A DNA stretch of 64,000 nucleotides from TMP-24 sp046348855 (GTDB lineage: Bacteria; Pseudomonadota; Alphaproteobacteria; Rhodobacterales; Rhodobacteraceae), in the NCBI GenBank assembly GCA_046348855.1, contig JAXMDK010000009.1, positions 77,196 through 141,195 of the forward strand, read 5' to 3'. Shown one piece after another: positions 45,941 to 54,248 of this stretch. Made by a program: the position numbers and the translations under genes. Positions within the stretch are counted from its first letter, which is position 1; the number at the start of each line of letters is the position of its first letter. A model generated the notes under the pieces. That model was not told the DNA's origin. It ran no database searches and was given only the letters and a program-made list of their open reading frames with translations.

Positions 45941-45969
45941 AGCATAAAATGCGAGTCAGTCGTTGAAAA
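45941..45969 (-). promoter_or_regulatory. Probable promoter of the glycosyltransferase gene
   Basis: On the minus strand TTTTCA (45964-45969) and TATGCT (45941-45946) are 17 bases apart. It would start transcription near 45934, giving a leader of about 110 bases to the ATG at 45821. Confidence 0.35.
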
Positions 45970-46133
45970 TTAAGATAAACCTTACATGACACTGCACGCC
46001 CGTCTGCCAGAATATTGCGTGACTGTTGCGGGGTCTGGCAAGAAAACATTGCGGTCCTCGTGATTGTCGCCCGTGGCCGCAAGCGCGCCGAGTAGCCCTT
46101 CGGCCCGGTTTTGCGCCAACAGGCCACGGGCAC

Positions 46134-46162
46134 TTGCGCCCGCCGGGAAAACCGCCTATACG
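46134..46162 (+). promoter_or_regulatory. Sigma70-type promoter of rpsB-tsf
   Basis: TTGCGC (46134-46139) and TATACG (46157-46162) are spaced by exactly 17 bases, with the expected start near 46169, about 115 bases before the rpsB ATG. Confidence 0.6.
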
Positions 46163-46177
46163 CGCGCCACTTCACAG

Positions 46178-46256
46178 GCGAGGTGCGGGCTTTCGGGGGA
46201 GACATCCCCGGCGGTCCACCGGTTGCCCCGGATGATCCGGGGTGAAATCACCTCGC
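46178..46256 (+). ncRNA. Structured 5' leader of rpsB (candidate ribosomal-protein autoregulatory element)
   Basis: A closing stem GCGAGGTG (46178-46185) / CACCTCGC (46249-46256) encloses internal hairpins: GGGGA-GACA-TCCCC (46196-46209), a CCGG/CCGG stem (46208-46222) and CCCCGGA-TGA-TCCGGGG (46226-46242). It begins about 10 bases after the predicted start site and ends about 28 bases before the ATG. A multibranched fold here suggests control by S2 or ribosome supply; this is inference from pairing. Confidence 0.5.
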
Positions 46257-46284
46257 TCAGGCGCAAACCGGAAAGGAACAAGGC

Positions 46285-47049
46285 ATGGCGCTTCCCGAAT
46301 TTTCCATGCGTCAGCTTCTTGAAGCTGGCGTTCACTACGGCCACCAGACGCAGCGCTGGAACCCGAAGATGGCGGAATACATCTACGGCGACCGCAACGG
46401 CATCCACATCATCGACCTGACCCAGACCGTCCCGATGCTGGACGCGGCGCTGAACCTGGTGCGTGACACCGTGGCCAAGAACGGCCGCATCCTGTTCGTC
46501 GGCACCAAGCGGCAGGCCTCGAAGGCGATCGCCGAAGCCGCCGAGAAATGCGCGCAATATTACATGAACCACCGCTGGCTGGGCGGCACGCTGACCAACT
46601 GGAAAACCGTTTCCCAGTCGATCGCGCGGCTCAAGCACATCGACGAAGTGATGGCGCATGGCGCCGAAGGGCTGACCAAGAAGGAACGCCTGGGGATGGA
46701 GCGCGAACAGGCGAAACTCCAGGCCTCGCTAGGCGGGATCCGCGAAATGGGCGGCGTGCCGGACCTTCTGTTCGTCATCGACGTGAACAAGGAAGACCTC
46801 GCCATCCTCGAAGCCAACAAGCTGGGCATCCCGGTCGTGGCGGTCGTCGACACCAACTGCTCGCCCAAGGGCGTGAACTACGTCATCCCGGGCAACGACG
46901 ACGCCGCCCGCGCCATCGCGCTTTACTGCGATCTGGTCAGCCGAGCCGCGCTTGACGGCATGTCGGCGCAGATGGGTGCGGCAGGCGTCGACCTGGGCGC
47001 GCTGGCCGAAGCGCCGGCCGAGGTCCTGGGCGAAGAAGCCGACGCCTGA
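46285..47049 (+). CDS. rpsB: 30S ribosomal protein S2
   Basis: A 254-residue S2 with LLEAGVHYGHQTQRWNPKM at the start, GRILFVGTKRQA, HRWLGGTLTNWKT, PDLLFVIDVNKEDLAILEA and IPVVAVVDTNCSPKG. Highly typical. It is followed after 97 bp, containing two hairpins, by tsf. Confidence 0.98.
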   Translation: MALPEFSMRQLLEAGVHYGHQTQRWNPKMAEYIYGDRNGIHIIDLTQTVPMLDAALNLVRDTVAKNGRILFVGTKRQASKAIAEAAEKCAQYYMNHRWLGGTLTNWKTVSQSIARLKHIDEVMAHGAEGLTKKERLGMEREQAKLQASLGGIREMGGVPDLLFVIDVNKEDLAILEANKLGIPVVAVVDTNCSPKGVNYVIPGNDDAARAIALYCDLVSRAALDGMSAQMGAAGVDLGALAEAPAEVLGEEADA

Positions 47050-47058
47050 CCATCGGGG

Positions 47059-47078
47059 CAGGGGCCGCATGGCCCCTG
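47059..47078 (+). promoter_or_regulatory. First rpsB-tsf intercistronic hairpin
   Basis: CAGGGGCC (47059-47066), loop GCAT, GGCCCCTG (47071-47078). No T run follows. It could lower read-through, set the tsf level or protect the rpsB mRNA end. Confidence 0.55.
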
Positions 47079-47093
47079 TCACAGGAAATTCAG

Positions 47094-47116
47094 CAGGCGG
47101 GGACATTCCCCGCCTG
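47094..47116 (+). promoter_or_regulatory. Second rpsB-tsf intercistronic hairpin
   Basis: A perfect 10-bp stem CAGGCGGGGA (47094-47103) / TCCCCGCCTG (47107-47116) with a three-base loop, ending about 16 bases before the tsf ribosome binding site (GAAGGAGA). Confidence 0.55.
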
Positions 47117-47146
47117 ACCCATTCAATATCTTGAAGGAGAGCGGGC

Positions 47147-48049
47147 ATGACGATCACCGCAGCAATGGTCAAGGAACTGCGCGAAGCGACCGGCGCAGGC
47201 ATGATGGATGCGAAGAAGGCGCTGACCGAAACCGGCGGCAACATGGAAGCCGCGGTTGACTGGCTGCGCACCAAGGGCCTGGCGAAAGCCGCCAAGAAGG
47301 CCGACCGCGTGGCCGCCGAGGGCCTGATCGGCGTGGCCGTCCGCGCCGGCCGCGGCGTGGCGATCGAGTTGAACTCGGAAACCGACTTCGTCGCCAAGAA
47401 CGCCGACTTCCAGGCGCTGGTGCGCGAAATCTCGAACGTCGCCCTGCAGGCGGCGGATTCGGTCGAGGTGCTGCAACAGACCCACTTGAACGGCAAGCCG
47501 GTCGCCGACGTGCTGACCGACGCCATCGCGCGGATCGGCGAAAACATGACGCTGCGCCGCCTGCATGTGCTGGAAGGCGACACCATCGTCCATTACGTCC
47601 ACAATTCGGCCGCCGAAGGCATGGGCAAGATCGGCGTTCTCGTGGCGCTGAAGGGCAAGGACAACGGCATCGGCAAGCAGATCGCCATGCACATCGCCGC
47701 CGCCAGCCCGATGGCGCTGTCGGAAGCCCAGCTCGATCCCGCCGTGGTCGAGCGTGAGCGCACCGTCCAGACCCAGAAGGCGCTTGAGGAAAACGCTGCC
47801 TCGGCCAAGCCGAAGCCCGAAGCGGTGATCCAGAACAACATCATCCCCGGCCGGATGAAGAAGTTCCTGGAAGAAGTCACGCTGCTGAACCAGAAGTTCG
47901 TGATGAACCCCGACATCACCGTCGCCCAGGCGGCGCAGGAAGCCGGGGTCGAGATCACCGGCTTTGCCCGCGTCGCCGTCGGTGAGGGCATCGAGAAGAA
48001 GGAAGAGGATTTCGCCGCCGAGGTCGCCAAGACCCTTCAGGGCGCCTGA
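47147..48049 (+). CDS. tsf: Translation elongation factor Ts
   Basis: A 300-residue EF-Ts, the nucleotide exchange factor of EF-Tu. N-terminal domain: VKELREATGAGMMDAKKALTE; signature ELNSETDFVAKN; a coiled-coil segment and C-terminal MNPDITVAQAAQEAG. AAGGAGA lies before the ATG. It is in operon with rpsB; a terminator follows at 48079. Confidence 0.98.
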   Translation: MTITAAMVKELREATGAGMMDAKKALTETGGNMEAAVDWLRTKGLAKAAKKADRVAAEGLIGVAVRAGRGVAIELNSETDFVAKNADFQALVREISNVALQAADSVEVLQQTHLNGKPVADVLTDAIARIGENMTLRRLHVLEGDTIVHYVHNSAAEGMGKIGVLVALKGKDNGIGKQIAMHIAAASPMALSEAQLDPAVVERERTVQTQKALEENAASAKPKPEAVIQNNIIPGRMKKFLEEVTLLNQKFVMNPDITVAQAAQEAGVEITGFARVAVGEGIEKKEEDFAAEVAKTLQGA

Positions 48050-48481
48050 GTACCTTCGACCTTCTGAACGTCACGCGGCGCGGCCCTTCGGGGGCCGCGT
48101 CTGCTTTTTGGGGCATAGCCGCTGGCCCTGCGCTTGGCCCGCACGGCCCAAGCAAGCTGCTTCCGGTTGATCCGAAGGCGACCCCGAAAAAGGGAACGGT
48201 GCAGCCCGGGACAGGACTGCACCGCCTCCAATCGCGCCGGCACCTGTTGGGGATGAGGACAGGGCGCGTCTCTTGGTCAGATATGCCGAAGCGAAAATAC
48301 CCCCGGCAAATCCGGTCCGGTCTCCCGGCAGCGGTCCGTCGCCCTGCGCAAATCCGAAGGCCTCCGGGCCACCCGTTCCTGGCTTTCGCCACCACTCACG
48401 GAACACGCCATTTATCGCAGCCCGCGCCGAGTCCCGACAGTCAGGAAAACCTTACCTGCCCGACCCGCGCCCCCGGGGGGC
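48050..48481. other. Intergenic region after tsf
   Basis: No gene seen. It holds the tsf terminator (48079-48109), a 7-8 bp stem GGTGCAG/CTGCACC (about 48196-48222) and a CCTGT/ACAGG stem near 48245-48270. A stretch near 48283-48308, on the minus strand, resembles the GGGGTATTT element also seen near 38020. The LuxR gene reads toward this region from the right. Confidence 0.5.
48079..48109 (+). terminator. Rho-independent terminator of rpsB-tsf
   Basis: Stem CGCGGCCC (48079-48086) / GGGCCGCG (48092-48099) with loop TTCGG, followed by TCTGCTTTTT (48100-48109), about 30 bp after the tsf stop. Confidence 0.85.
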
Positions 48482-49273
48482 TCAGGCGATCCGCAGTTCG
48501 GGGATGACGAAGATCTGGTTGCGGAAGGACGCGGTCAGCACCGCCTGGGCGGTGGTTTCGACCTCCAGAACCTCACGCGCGAGGCGCAGGTGCTTTTCGA
48601 CGGTGGCCGGCGTCAGACCCATGATGGTGGCGATGTCCTGCGTGGTCTTGCCGTCGCCCACCCATTCCAGCGCCTCGCGCTGGCGGGCGGTCAGGGCCTT
48701 GCGGGTGACATAGGGCAGGGCCGAGATGCGCAGGTGGACGATGTTGTTCAGGACGGTGATCTCGCGCCCCGAGCGGGCCCAGATTTCCTCGACCTCGTCC
48801 TGGCTCATCCCCTTGCGGGCGCAGAGGCCGATCCCGCCCTTGGCCCGCACCGACACGTCGCGGAAGCCGATCGAATAGCCGGCACTGACGCCGAAGCGGG
48901 CGTTGAGCTGCGCCACCCGCCGTTCGTCCGGCCCCAACCCGGCCGCGACCAGCCTTTCTTGCATCAGCCGCCAGGATTGGGCGCCCACATGGTCGGCCGC
49001 CCACAGCACCATCGGCGCAGCACGGAAGAGACCACCCTGGATGAATTCGGCAACATAGGCCGGGTCATGGTTGGTCAGGATCAGCGAATCATCCGGGCTG
49101 CCCAGCGAATTCGGCGGCTTGAAGCGGCTGAAGGCGTAAAGCAGCCGGTCGAACCCGAAGCCGGCCATGCGCGCGGCGTGCTGGCTCCAGACGTCCTCGA
49201 TGGTGCGGGCGCGCATGATCCGGTCGAGAAACTCGATCAAGTCGTCGTCATGCGGATCGCCGCCCTCAGACAT
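48482..49273 (-). CDS. LuxR-family regulator with autoinducer-binding-like domain (LuxR solo)
   Basis: A 263-residue regulator. The N-terminal part looks like an autoinducer-binding domain (FDRLLYAFSRF, LILTNHDPAYVAEF, AGYSIGFRDVSVRAKGGIGL), and the C-terminal HTH is LTARQREALEWVGDGKTTQDIA with TPATVEKHLRLAREVL. No luxI-type synthase is in the window, so it is a solo or responds to another ligand. The ATG at 49273 is chosen; an in-frame ATG at 49363 with a G-rich ribosome binding site would add 30 residues. It is divergent from the FAD oxidoreductase gene. Confidence 0.85.
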   Translation of the reverse strand: MSEGGDPHDDDLIEFLDRIMRARTIEDVWSQHAARMAGFGFDRLLYAFSRFKPPNSLGSPDDSLILTNHDPAYVAEFIQGGLFRAAPMVLWAADHVGAQSWRLMQERLVAAGLGPDERRVAQLNARFGVSAGYSIGFRDVSVRAKGGIGLCARKGMSQDEVEEIWARSGREITVLNNIVHLRISALPYVTRKALTARQREALEWVGDGKTTQDIATIMGLTPATVEKHLRLAREVLEVETTAQAVLTASFRNQIFVIPELRIA

Positions 49274-49387
49274 AGGCCTGTCCCCGGCAATGGCGAGCGG
49301 CGCGCGCGAAAGCGATATCAGGGCCGAAGCGCGACCTGGCCATCGGTAATTCCGTTCAAACATCCCCCCGTCGTTGGTGACACAATC

Positions 49388-49417
49388 TTGCTCACCTGTC
49401 GAGTGTGCCGGTATTTT
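49388..49417 (+). promoter_or_regulatory. Probable promoter of the FAD oxidoreductase gene
   Basis: TTGCTC (49388-49393) and TATTTT (49412-49417) with an 18-base spacer, about 50 bp before the ATG at 49467. Confidence 0.4.
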
Positions 49418-49466
49418 CTTCCCCCGCCAACATGATAGGAAGCGGCAACGTCAGACGGAGAGGATC

Positions 49467-50651
49467 ATGGCCGGCGAGAGATTTGATGTGGTGATCGGCG
49501 GCGGCGCCGTGACCGGTTCGGCGACAGCCTGGTGGCTTCTGAAGCACAATCCGGGGCTGAAGGTTCTGGTGGTCGAACCCGACCCGACCTACCAGTATTC
49601 CGCGACCGCGCTGTCGGTCGCCTCGGTTCGCCAGCAATTCTCGAACCCGGTCAACGTCCAGATTTCCCGCTTCGGCGCCGACTTCATCCGCAACTTCGCC
49701 GACCGTATCGGCCCGGCCGGCGGCGTGCCATCGCTGGGGCTGAAGGAAAACGGCTACCTGTTCCTGTCGGGCTCGGCCACCGGGGCGGCGCTGATGCGCG
49801 AACTGGCGACGATGCAGAACGGGCTTGGTGCCGCGACCGAGGTGCTGGAGCCGGCGGCCCTGGCCGCACTTTACCCCTGGATGATCGTCGACGACCTGGT
49901 CGCCGGCAGCCTCGGGCGCCGCGACGAAGGCTGGTTCGACAACATGGGCCTCTTGAACGGCTTCCGCAACGGTGCCCGCGCACTTGGCGCGACCTACCTG
50001 AAGGACCGGGTGGCGGGGCTGGTGATGAAAGGCGCGCGGGTCGACGAGGTGCGGCTTGCAAGCGGCGGCAGCGTCGGGGCAGGGGCCTTTCTCAATGCCG
50101 CCGGAACCGCGTCGGCGGCGCTCTGCCGGATGGCCGATCTCGCGCTCCCGGTCGAGCCGCGCAAGCGCACCGTCTTCGTCGTCGACGCGCCGAACGCCCG
50201 CCACCCGGAAGCCCCGCTGATCATCGACCATTCCGGCATCTACCTGCGCCCCGAACATGGCCAGTGGATCACCGCGACCGTGCCCGACGATGACGGGCCT
50301 TGCGCGCCCGACGACTGGGAACCCGACCATGCCCAGTTCGAGGACCTGATCTGGCCGCGCCTTTATGCGCGTTCCGAAGGCTTCGACGCCGTCAAGGTCG
50401 CGCGGCTGTGGGTCGGCCACTACGACTACAACCGGCTCGACCAGAACGCCGTCGTTGGCCTTTGGCCGGGAACCGAGAATTTCTACATCGCCGCCGGCTT
50501 TTCCGGCCACGGGTTGCAGCAATCGCCAGCGGTCGGCCGCGGCCTGGCCGAACTGATCCTGACCGGCGGGTACCGGACGCTCGACCTGTCGCCGCTGGGC
50601 GCCGAGCGGGTGATCGAGGATCGGCCGTTCCTTGAAAAGGCGATCGTCTGA
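49467..50651 (+). CDS. FAD-dependent oxidoreductase (DAO family)
   Basis: A 394-residue D-amino-acid-oxidase/glycine-oxidase-like flavoprotein. The FAD-binding site is VVIGGGAVTGSATAWWLL near the start; ALSVASVRQQFSNPVNVQ and the C-terminal AAGFSGHGLQQSPAVGRGLAELI are typical of the sarcosine/dimethylglycine oxidase-like DAO group. GGAGAGG lies before the ATG at 49467. It oxidises an amine or amino acid, but the substrate is not evident. It converges with the metallo-beta-lactamase-fold gene with a 5-bp gap. Confidence 0.88.
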   Translation: MAGERFDVVIGGGAVTGSATAWWLLKHNPGLKVLVVEPDPTYQYSATALSVASVRQQFSNPVNVQISRFGADFIRNFADRIGPAGGVPSLGLKENGYLFLSGSATGAALMRELATMQNGLGAATEVLEPAALAALYPWMIVDDLVAGSLGRRDEGWFDNMGLLNGFRNGARALGATYLKDRVAGLVMKGARVDEVRLASGGSVGAGAFLNAAGTASAALCRMADLALPVEPRKRTVFVVDAPNARHPEAPLIIDHSGIYLRPEHGQWITATVPDDDGPCAPDDWEPDHAQFEDLIWPRLYARSEGFDAVKVARLWVGHYDYNRLDQNAVVGLWPGTENFYIAAGFSGHGLQQSPAVGRGLAELILTGGYRTLDLSPLGAERVIEDRPFLEKAIV

Positions 50652-50656
50652 GCGGG

Positions 50657-51532
50657 CTACAGCCCGTTGACCGGCACCTTCAGGAAGGTCTTGCCCTGAT
50701 CGTCGGCCGGCGGCATCTGGCCGGCGCGCATGTTAACCTGCAGGGACGGGATGATGAGCTTCGGCATCGACAGCGTCTTGTCGCGCGCCTCGCGCATGGC
50801 GACGAACTCGGCCGCCGACTTTCCGGCCAGATGCACGTTGCGGTTTTTCTCTTCTGCAACAGTGCTTTCCCAGGCAAAGCTGTCACGGCCCGGCGCCTTG
50901 TAGTCGTGGCAGACGAACACCCGCGTCTCGTCGGGCAGGGCGAGGATCTTCTGGATCGAGGCGAACAGCACCTCGGCCGATCCGCCGGGAAAGTCGCAGC
51001 GCGCCGTGCCGTAGTCGGGCATGAACAGCGTGTCGCCGACAAAGGCCGCGTCGCCGACCACATAGGTCATACAGGCCGGCGTGTGGCCCGGCGTGTGCAG
51101 GACCCGGCCCTGAAGCCCGCCGATGGCGAACGTGTCGCCCTCGCCGAACAGCCGGTCGAACTGGCTGCCGTCGCGCTGGAACTCGGTGCCTTCGTTGAAG
51201 ATCTTGCCGAACGTGTCCTGCACCAGCGTGATCTTGTCGCCGATCCCAATCCGCCCGCCGAGGCGTTCCTGGATATAGGGGGCGGCCGACAGATGGTCGG
51301 CGTGGACATGGGTTTCGAGGATCCAGTCGAGCGCCAGCCCCCTGGCCAGGATGTGCTCGATCACCCGGTCGGCGGCCTGGGTGCCGGTCCGGCCCGAGGA
51401 ATAGTCGAAGTCCAGAACCGAATCGACCACCGCGCAAGCCGTGCTGTCCGGGTCCTTGACCACGAAGGTCACGGTGCTGGTGGCCTCATCGAAGAATCCT
51501 TCAACTTCAGGGCGTTGAGCCATATTGTTCAT
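50657..51532 (-). CDS. Metallo-beta-lactamase-fold hydrolase (persulfide dioxygenase/Blh-like)
   Basis: A 291-residue MBL-fold protein with the metal motif THVHADHLSAA, HTPGHTPACMTYVVGDAAFVGDTLF and FVCHDYKAPGRD. This layout matches ETHE1/Blh-type persulfide dioxygenases and bacterial homologues in sulfide or cysteine metabolism more than glyoxalase II. The ATG at 51532 (MNNMAQRPEV) is chosen for a GGGGAT nine bases upstream; 51523 and 51547 are alternatives. It stands beside a redoxin on the same strand. Confidence 0.85.
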   Translation of the reverse strand: MNNMAQRPEVEGFFDEATSTVTFVVKDPDSTACAVVDSVLDFDYSSGRTGTQAADRVIEHILARGLALDWILETHVHADHLSAAPYIQERLGGRIGIGDKITLVQDTFGKIFNEGTEFQRDGSQFDRLFGEGDTFAIGGLQGRVLHTPGHTPACMTYVVGDAAFVGDTLFMPDYGTARCDFPGGSAEVLFASIQKILALPDETRVFVCHDYKAPGRDSFAWESTVAEEKNRNVHLAGKSAAEFVAMREARDKTLSMPKLIIPSLQVNMRAGQMPPADDQGKTFLKVPVNGL

Positions 51533-51610
51533 CAAGTATATCCCCATTCCCGCGCCCGGCCGTTCCCGGGCCGGGAGTTCAGTTGATCCTAGCATGGAAC
51601 GGCCCCGACT

Positions 51611-52165
51611 TCAGGCCGCGCGCCACTTGATCGAACAGCCGATGGACGGCAGCTGTTCGCGCGGGCCATGTCCGGTCTCGGCCACCTGGCGCATCGCCTC
51701 GTAAAGCTCGCGCCGGGCATCCGCCGGGCCGGGCTGGCGGCCGGACCCGTCGAGCCGCCCGCGATATTGCAGGCCAAGCCCGCGGTCATAGCCGAAGAAA
51801 TCCGGCGTGCAGACCGCACCATAGGCCCGCGCCACATCCTGGCTTTCGTCGAAGAGATAGGGAAAGGGCAGGGCCCGTTCGCGGGCCAGCCGCTGCATTT
51901 CGGGGAAAGCATCCTCGGGGTAGTCGGCGGGATCGTTGGCGGAAATCGCGGCGACGCCGATCCCCAGCGCCTTCAGATCGCGCGCGTCACGGATGATCCG
52001 GTCGAGCACCGCTTTCACATAGGGGCAATGGTTGCAGATGAACATGATGAGCGTGCCGTTCGGCCCGGCCACGTCGGCCAGCCGCCAGACGCGCCCGTCG
52101 GTGCCGGGCAGCACAAAGTCCGGGGCCTTCCGGCCAAAGTCGCAGACCGGCGTCGTCAGGGCCAT
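51611..52165 (-). CDS. Thioredoxin-like/AhpC-TSA family protein
   Basis: A 184-residue thioredoxin-fold protein with the active site FICNHCPYVKAV, characteristic of a group of DUF-like redoxins (CxxC with His-Cys), plus APDFVLPGTDGRVW at the start and a C-terminal PSIGCSIKW motif typical of this group. It is probably a cytoplasmic thiol oxidoreductase. It lies 15 bp downstream of rpe on the same strand. Confidence 0.88.
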   Translation of the reverse strand: MALTTPVCDFGRKAPDFVLPGTDGRVWRLADVAGPNGTLIMFICNHCPYVKAVLDRIIRDARDLKALGIGVAAISANDPADYPEDAFPEMQRLARERALPFPYLFDESQDVARAYGAVCTPDFFGYDRGLGLQYRGRLDGSGRQPGPADARRELYEAMRQVAETGHGPREQLPSIGCSIKWRAA

Positions 52166-52180
52166 GCGCGCCTCCGAAGC

Positions 52181-52873
52181 TCAGGCGAACGCGGCCATCG
52201 TGGCCGCGCGGATCGCCCGGATATTCTGGCCATAGACCGCCGGATTTTCAACCGAGCCGCCGGAAAATACCGCCGAACCGGCCACCAGCACGTCGGCTCC
52301 GGCCGCCGCCACCAGCGGCGCGGTCTCAGGGGTGATGCCGCCGTCGATCTCGATCAGGATCGGCCGGTCGCCGATCATCTTGCGCAAGGTTCGTATCTTA
52401 TCCACTTGGGAACGAATGAATTTCTGCCCGCCGAAGCCGGGGTTGACCGTCATCACGCAGATCAGGTCCACCATGTCCATCAGGTCGGCCGCAACCGAGG
52501 CCGGCGTTCCGGGATTCAAGGCAAGACCGGCCTTTTTCCCAAAGGAACGAATGGCTTGCAAGGTACGGTGAATGTGCGGGCCAGCCTCGTAATGCGCGGT
52601 CAGGATGTCGGCGCCGGCCTCGGCAAAGGCTTGCAGCGAGGCATCGACCGGCGTGATCATCAGATGCACGTCCATGACGGTCTTGATATGTGGCCGGATC
52701 GCCCGGCAAAGCTGCGGCCCGAAGGTCAGGTTCGGGACGAAATGGTTGTCCATGACATCGACGTGCACCCAGTCGGCGCCCTGAGCCTCGATAGCGCGGA
52801 TCTCGGCGCCGAAGTTGGCGAAATCGGCGGACAGGATCGACGGGGCGATCTTGATGGCGCGCGGCTGGGTCAT
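52181..52873 (-). CDS. rpe: Ribulose-phosphate 3-epimerase
   Basis: A 230-residue TIM-barrel enzyme interconverting ribulose 5-phosphate and xylulose 5-phosphate. Hallmarks: APSILSADFANFG, DWVHVDVMDNHFVPNLTFGP, DVHLMI, MTVNPGFGGQKFI and IEIDGGI, with GADVLVAGSAVF near the end. Confidence 0.97.
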   Translation of the reverse strand: MTQPRAIKIAPSILSADFANFGAEIRAIEAQGADWVHVDVMDNHFVPNLTFGPQLCRAIRPHIKTVMDVHLMITPVDASLQAFAEAGADILTAHYEAGPHIHRTLQAIRSFGKKAGLALNPGTPASVAADLMDMVDLICVMTVNPGFGGQKFIRSQVDKIRTLRKMIGDRPILIEIDGGITPETAPLVAAAGADVLVAGSAVFSGGSVENPAVYGQNIRAIRAATMAAFA

Positions 52874-53047
52874 GGGCTGGCTCCGTCGGTTCGATTGTGC
52901 GGCGCTTATCGCGCATAACGGCGAAAAGGAAAAGGGCGCTGCATGGACGGCAACATGGACATCTGGAATAGGTAAGCTAAAACAGTGTCTTGATCGGCAT
53001 TTCCAGATGATTTCCCGGTCAAGCCATACAACAATAGTTACATAATA

Positions 53048-53058
53048 CCGATTATCGG
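53048..53058. terminator. Small palindrome in an AT-rich patch after nagA (possible terminator)
   Basis: CCGAT-T-ATCGG, a perfect 11-bp palindrome, lies about 24 bp past the nagA stop on the minus strand. On that strand it is followed by TATTATGTAAC, and a second imperfect stem (CTTGA...TCAAG) lies beyond. A weak terminator is possible. Confidence 0.3.
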
Positions 53059-53081
53059 AACAACTGATACTCCAACAGCGC

Positions 53082-54248
53082 TCACCCCACCAATGGCACG
53101 CTGAAGCTGCGGAAGTCCGGCGCGATCAGGATCAGGTCGTGCAATGGCCGCTCTTCCACCCGCGCCAGGCTCTCCAGCCCCATCAGCCGCGCCGGCAGGC
53201 TGACCGCCATGCGCAGCACGGTTTCGTCCGACAGCCCCAGCAGCGACCGCGCCAGTTCCGCTGATCGCAGCATGGTGACATGTGCACCCGCCAAGGCACC
53301 TTCGCTGTTGACCAGCCGCCCGTCGGTCACGGTGATCGTCTGGCCGTAGAGCGTGAACCGATCCGGCCCGGCGACCGTCGGCATGGCGTCGCTGACCAGG
53401 AACATCCGGTCCGCCACCGGCCGGGCGCGGATCGCCAGGCTCAGCATTTCCGGCGCGGCATGGATGCCGTCACAGATGAACGAGCAGTAAGCCATTGAAT
53501 TGATTGCCGCGCCAACGACCCCGGCCTCGCGGTTCTGCATCTGCGACATGGCGTTGAACAGGTGGGTGAAGGTCTGGGCACCTTCGGCGAGCGCGGCGCG
53601 GGTCTGGGCGGCGGTCGCGTCGGAATGGCCAAGCGCCACGATCACCCCCTGCCCGACCAGCGCGGCGATCTGCCCCGGCGCAACCGCCTCGGGCGCGAGC
53701 GTCAGCATCACCGGCACCCCGGCCTGCCTGAGCAGTGCAACGATGCCGAGTGTATGGTCGTCCAGCGGCCGCACGAAACGCGCCGCATGGGTGCCGCGCC
53801 GGGCCAGGCTGATGTGCGGGCCTTCCAGATGGATGCCGGCGATCCCTTCGCGACCGTGGCAGGCCAGCACCGCGCCGGCGGCGCGCTCCATCACCTCGGG
53901 CGCGTCGGTGATGAGCGTTGGTAGCAGCGCCGTCGTCCCGGTGGTCCGGTGGGCGCGGGCAATCGCCATCAGGCCCGCCTGATCGGGGCTGGTATTGAAC
54001 AGGACCCCGCCGCCGCCGTTGACCTGCAGATCGACGAAGCCGGGCGACAGGATGCCAGGCACCCACCAGACCAGATCGCCGGCCCCGGCCCGGTCCGGGA
54101 TGGCGCGGTCGGCACCGACGCGCAGGCCGGTGTCGCGGGCCAAAGTATCGCCATCGAACAGCGCGTCGGGCAGGATGACCGCCCGGCCCACGGCCCGCGC
54201 CGCTTCCCAGCCGCCGGGGCTCGCCGGTATTGCCCCCTGCCCGGTCAT
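53082..54248 (-). CDS. nagA: N-acetylglucosamine-6-phosphate deacetylase
   Basis: A 388-residue amidohydrolase-fold enzyme giving glucosamine 6-phosphate and acetate. It has SPGFVDLQVNGGGG, the metal motif GIHLEGPHIS, GHSDAT (metal His), THLFNAMSQMQNREAGVVG and the catalytic Asp in FLVSDAMPTV. The ATG at 54248 overlaps the stop of the SIS deaminase gene by 4 bp. It is the last gene of the nagK - gntR - SIS - nagA run. Confidence 0.94.
   Translation of the reverse strand: MTGQGAIPASPGGWEAARAVGRAVILPDALFDGDTLARDTGLRVGADRAIPDRAGAGDLVWWVPGILSPGFVDLQVNGGGGVLFNTSPDQAGLMAIARAHRTTGTTALLPTLITDAPEVMERAAGAVLACHGREGIAGIHLEGPHISLARRGTHAARFVRPLDDHTLGIVALLRQAGVPVMLTLAPEAVAPGQIAALVGQGVIVALGHSDATAAQTRAALAEGAQTFTHLFNAMSQMQNREAGVVGAAINSMAYCSFICDGIHAAPEMLSLAIRARPVADRMFLVSDAMPTVAGPDRFTLYGQTITVTDGRLVNSEGALAGAHVTMLRSAELARSLLGLSDETVLRMAVSLPARLMGLESLARVEERPLHDLILIAPDFRSFSVPLVG

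Larger units (their letters stand above)
45822..46284. other. Divergent intergenic region with two promoters and the rpsB leader
   Basis: No gene seen. It contains a likely minus-strand promoter for the glycosyltransferase gene (45941-45969), a good plus-strand promoter for rpsB (46134-46162) and a folded 5' leader (46178-46256). Confidence 0.6.

Noticed and set aside
48185..48300. Possible cobalamin riboswitch (AAAGGGAACGGTGCAG, later GTCAGATATGCC)
   Set aside because: The pieces lack the conserved GCTGCCCCCGCAACTGT and GCCACTG elements and lie between a terminator and the end of a convergent gene.
52880..52960. T-loop-like GGTTCGATT suggesting a tRNA
   Set aside because: No acceptor stem, D-arm or anticodon arm can be paired around it.
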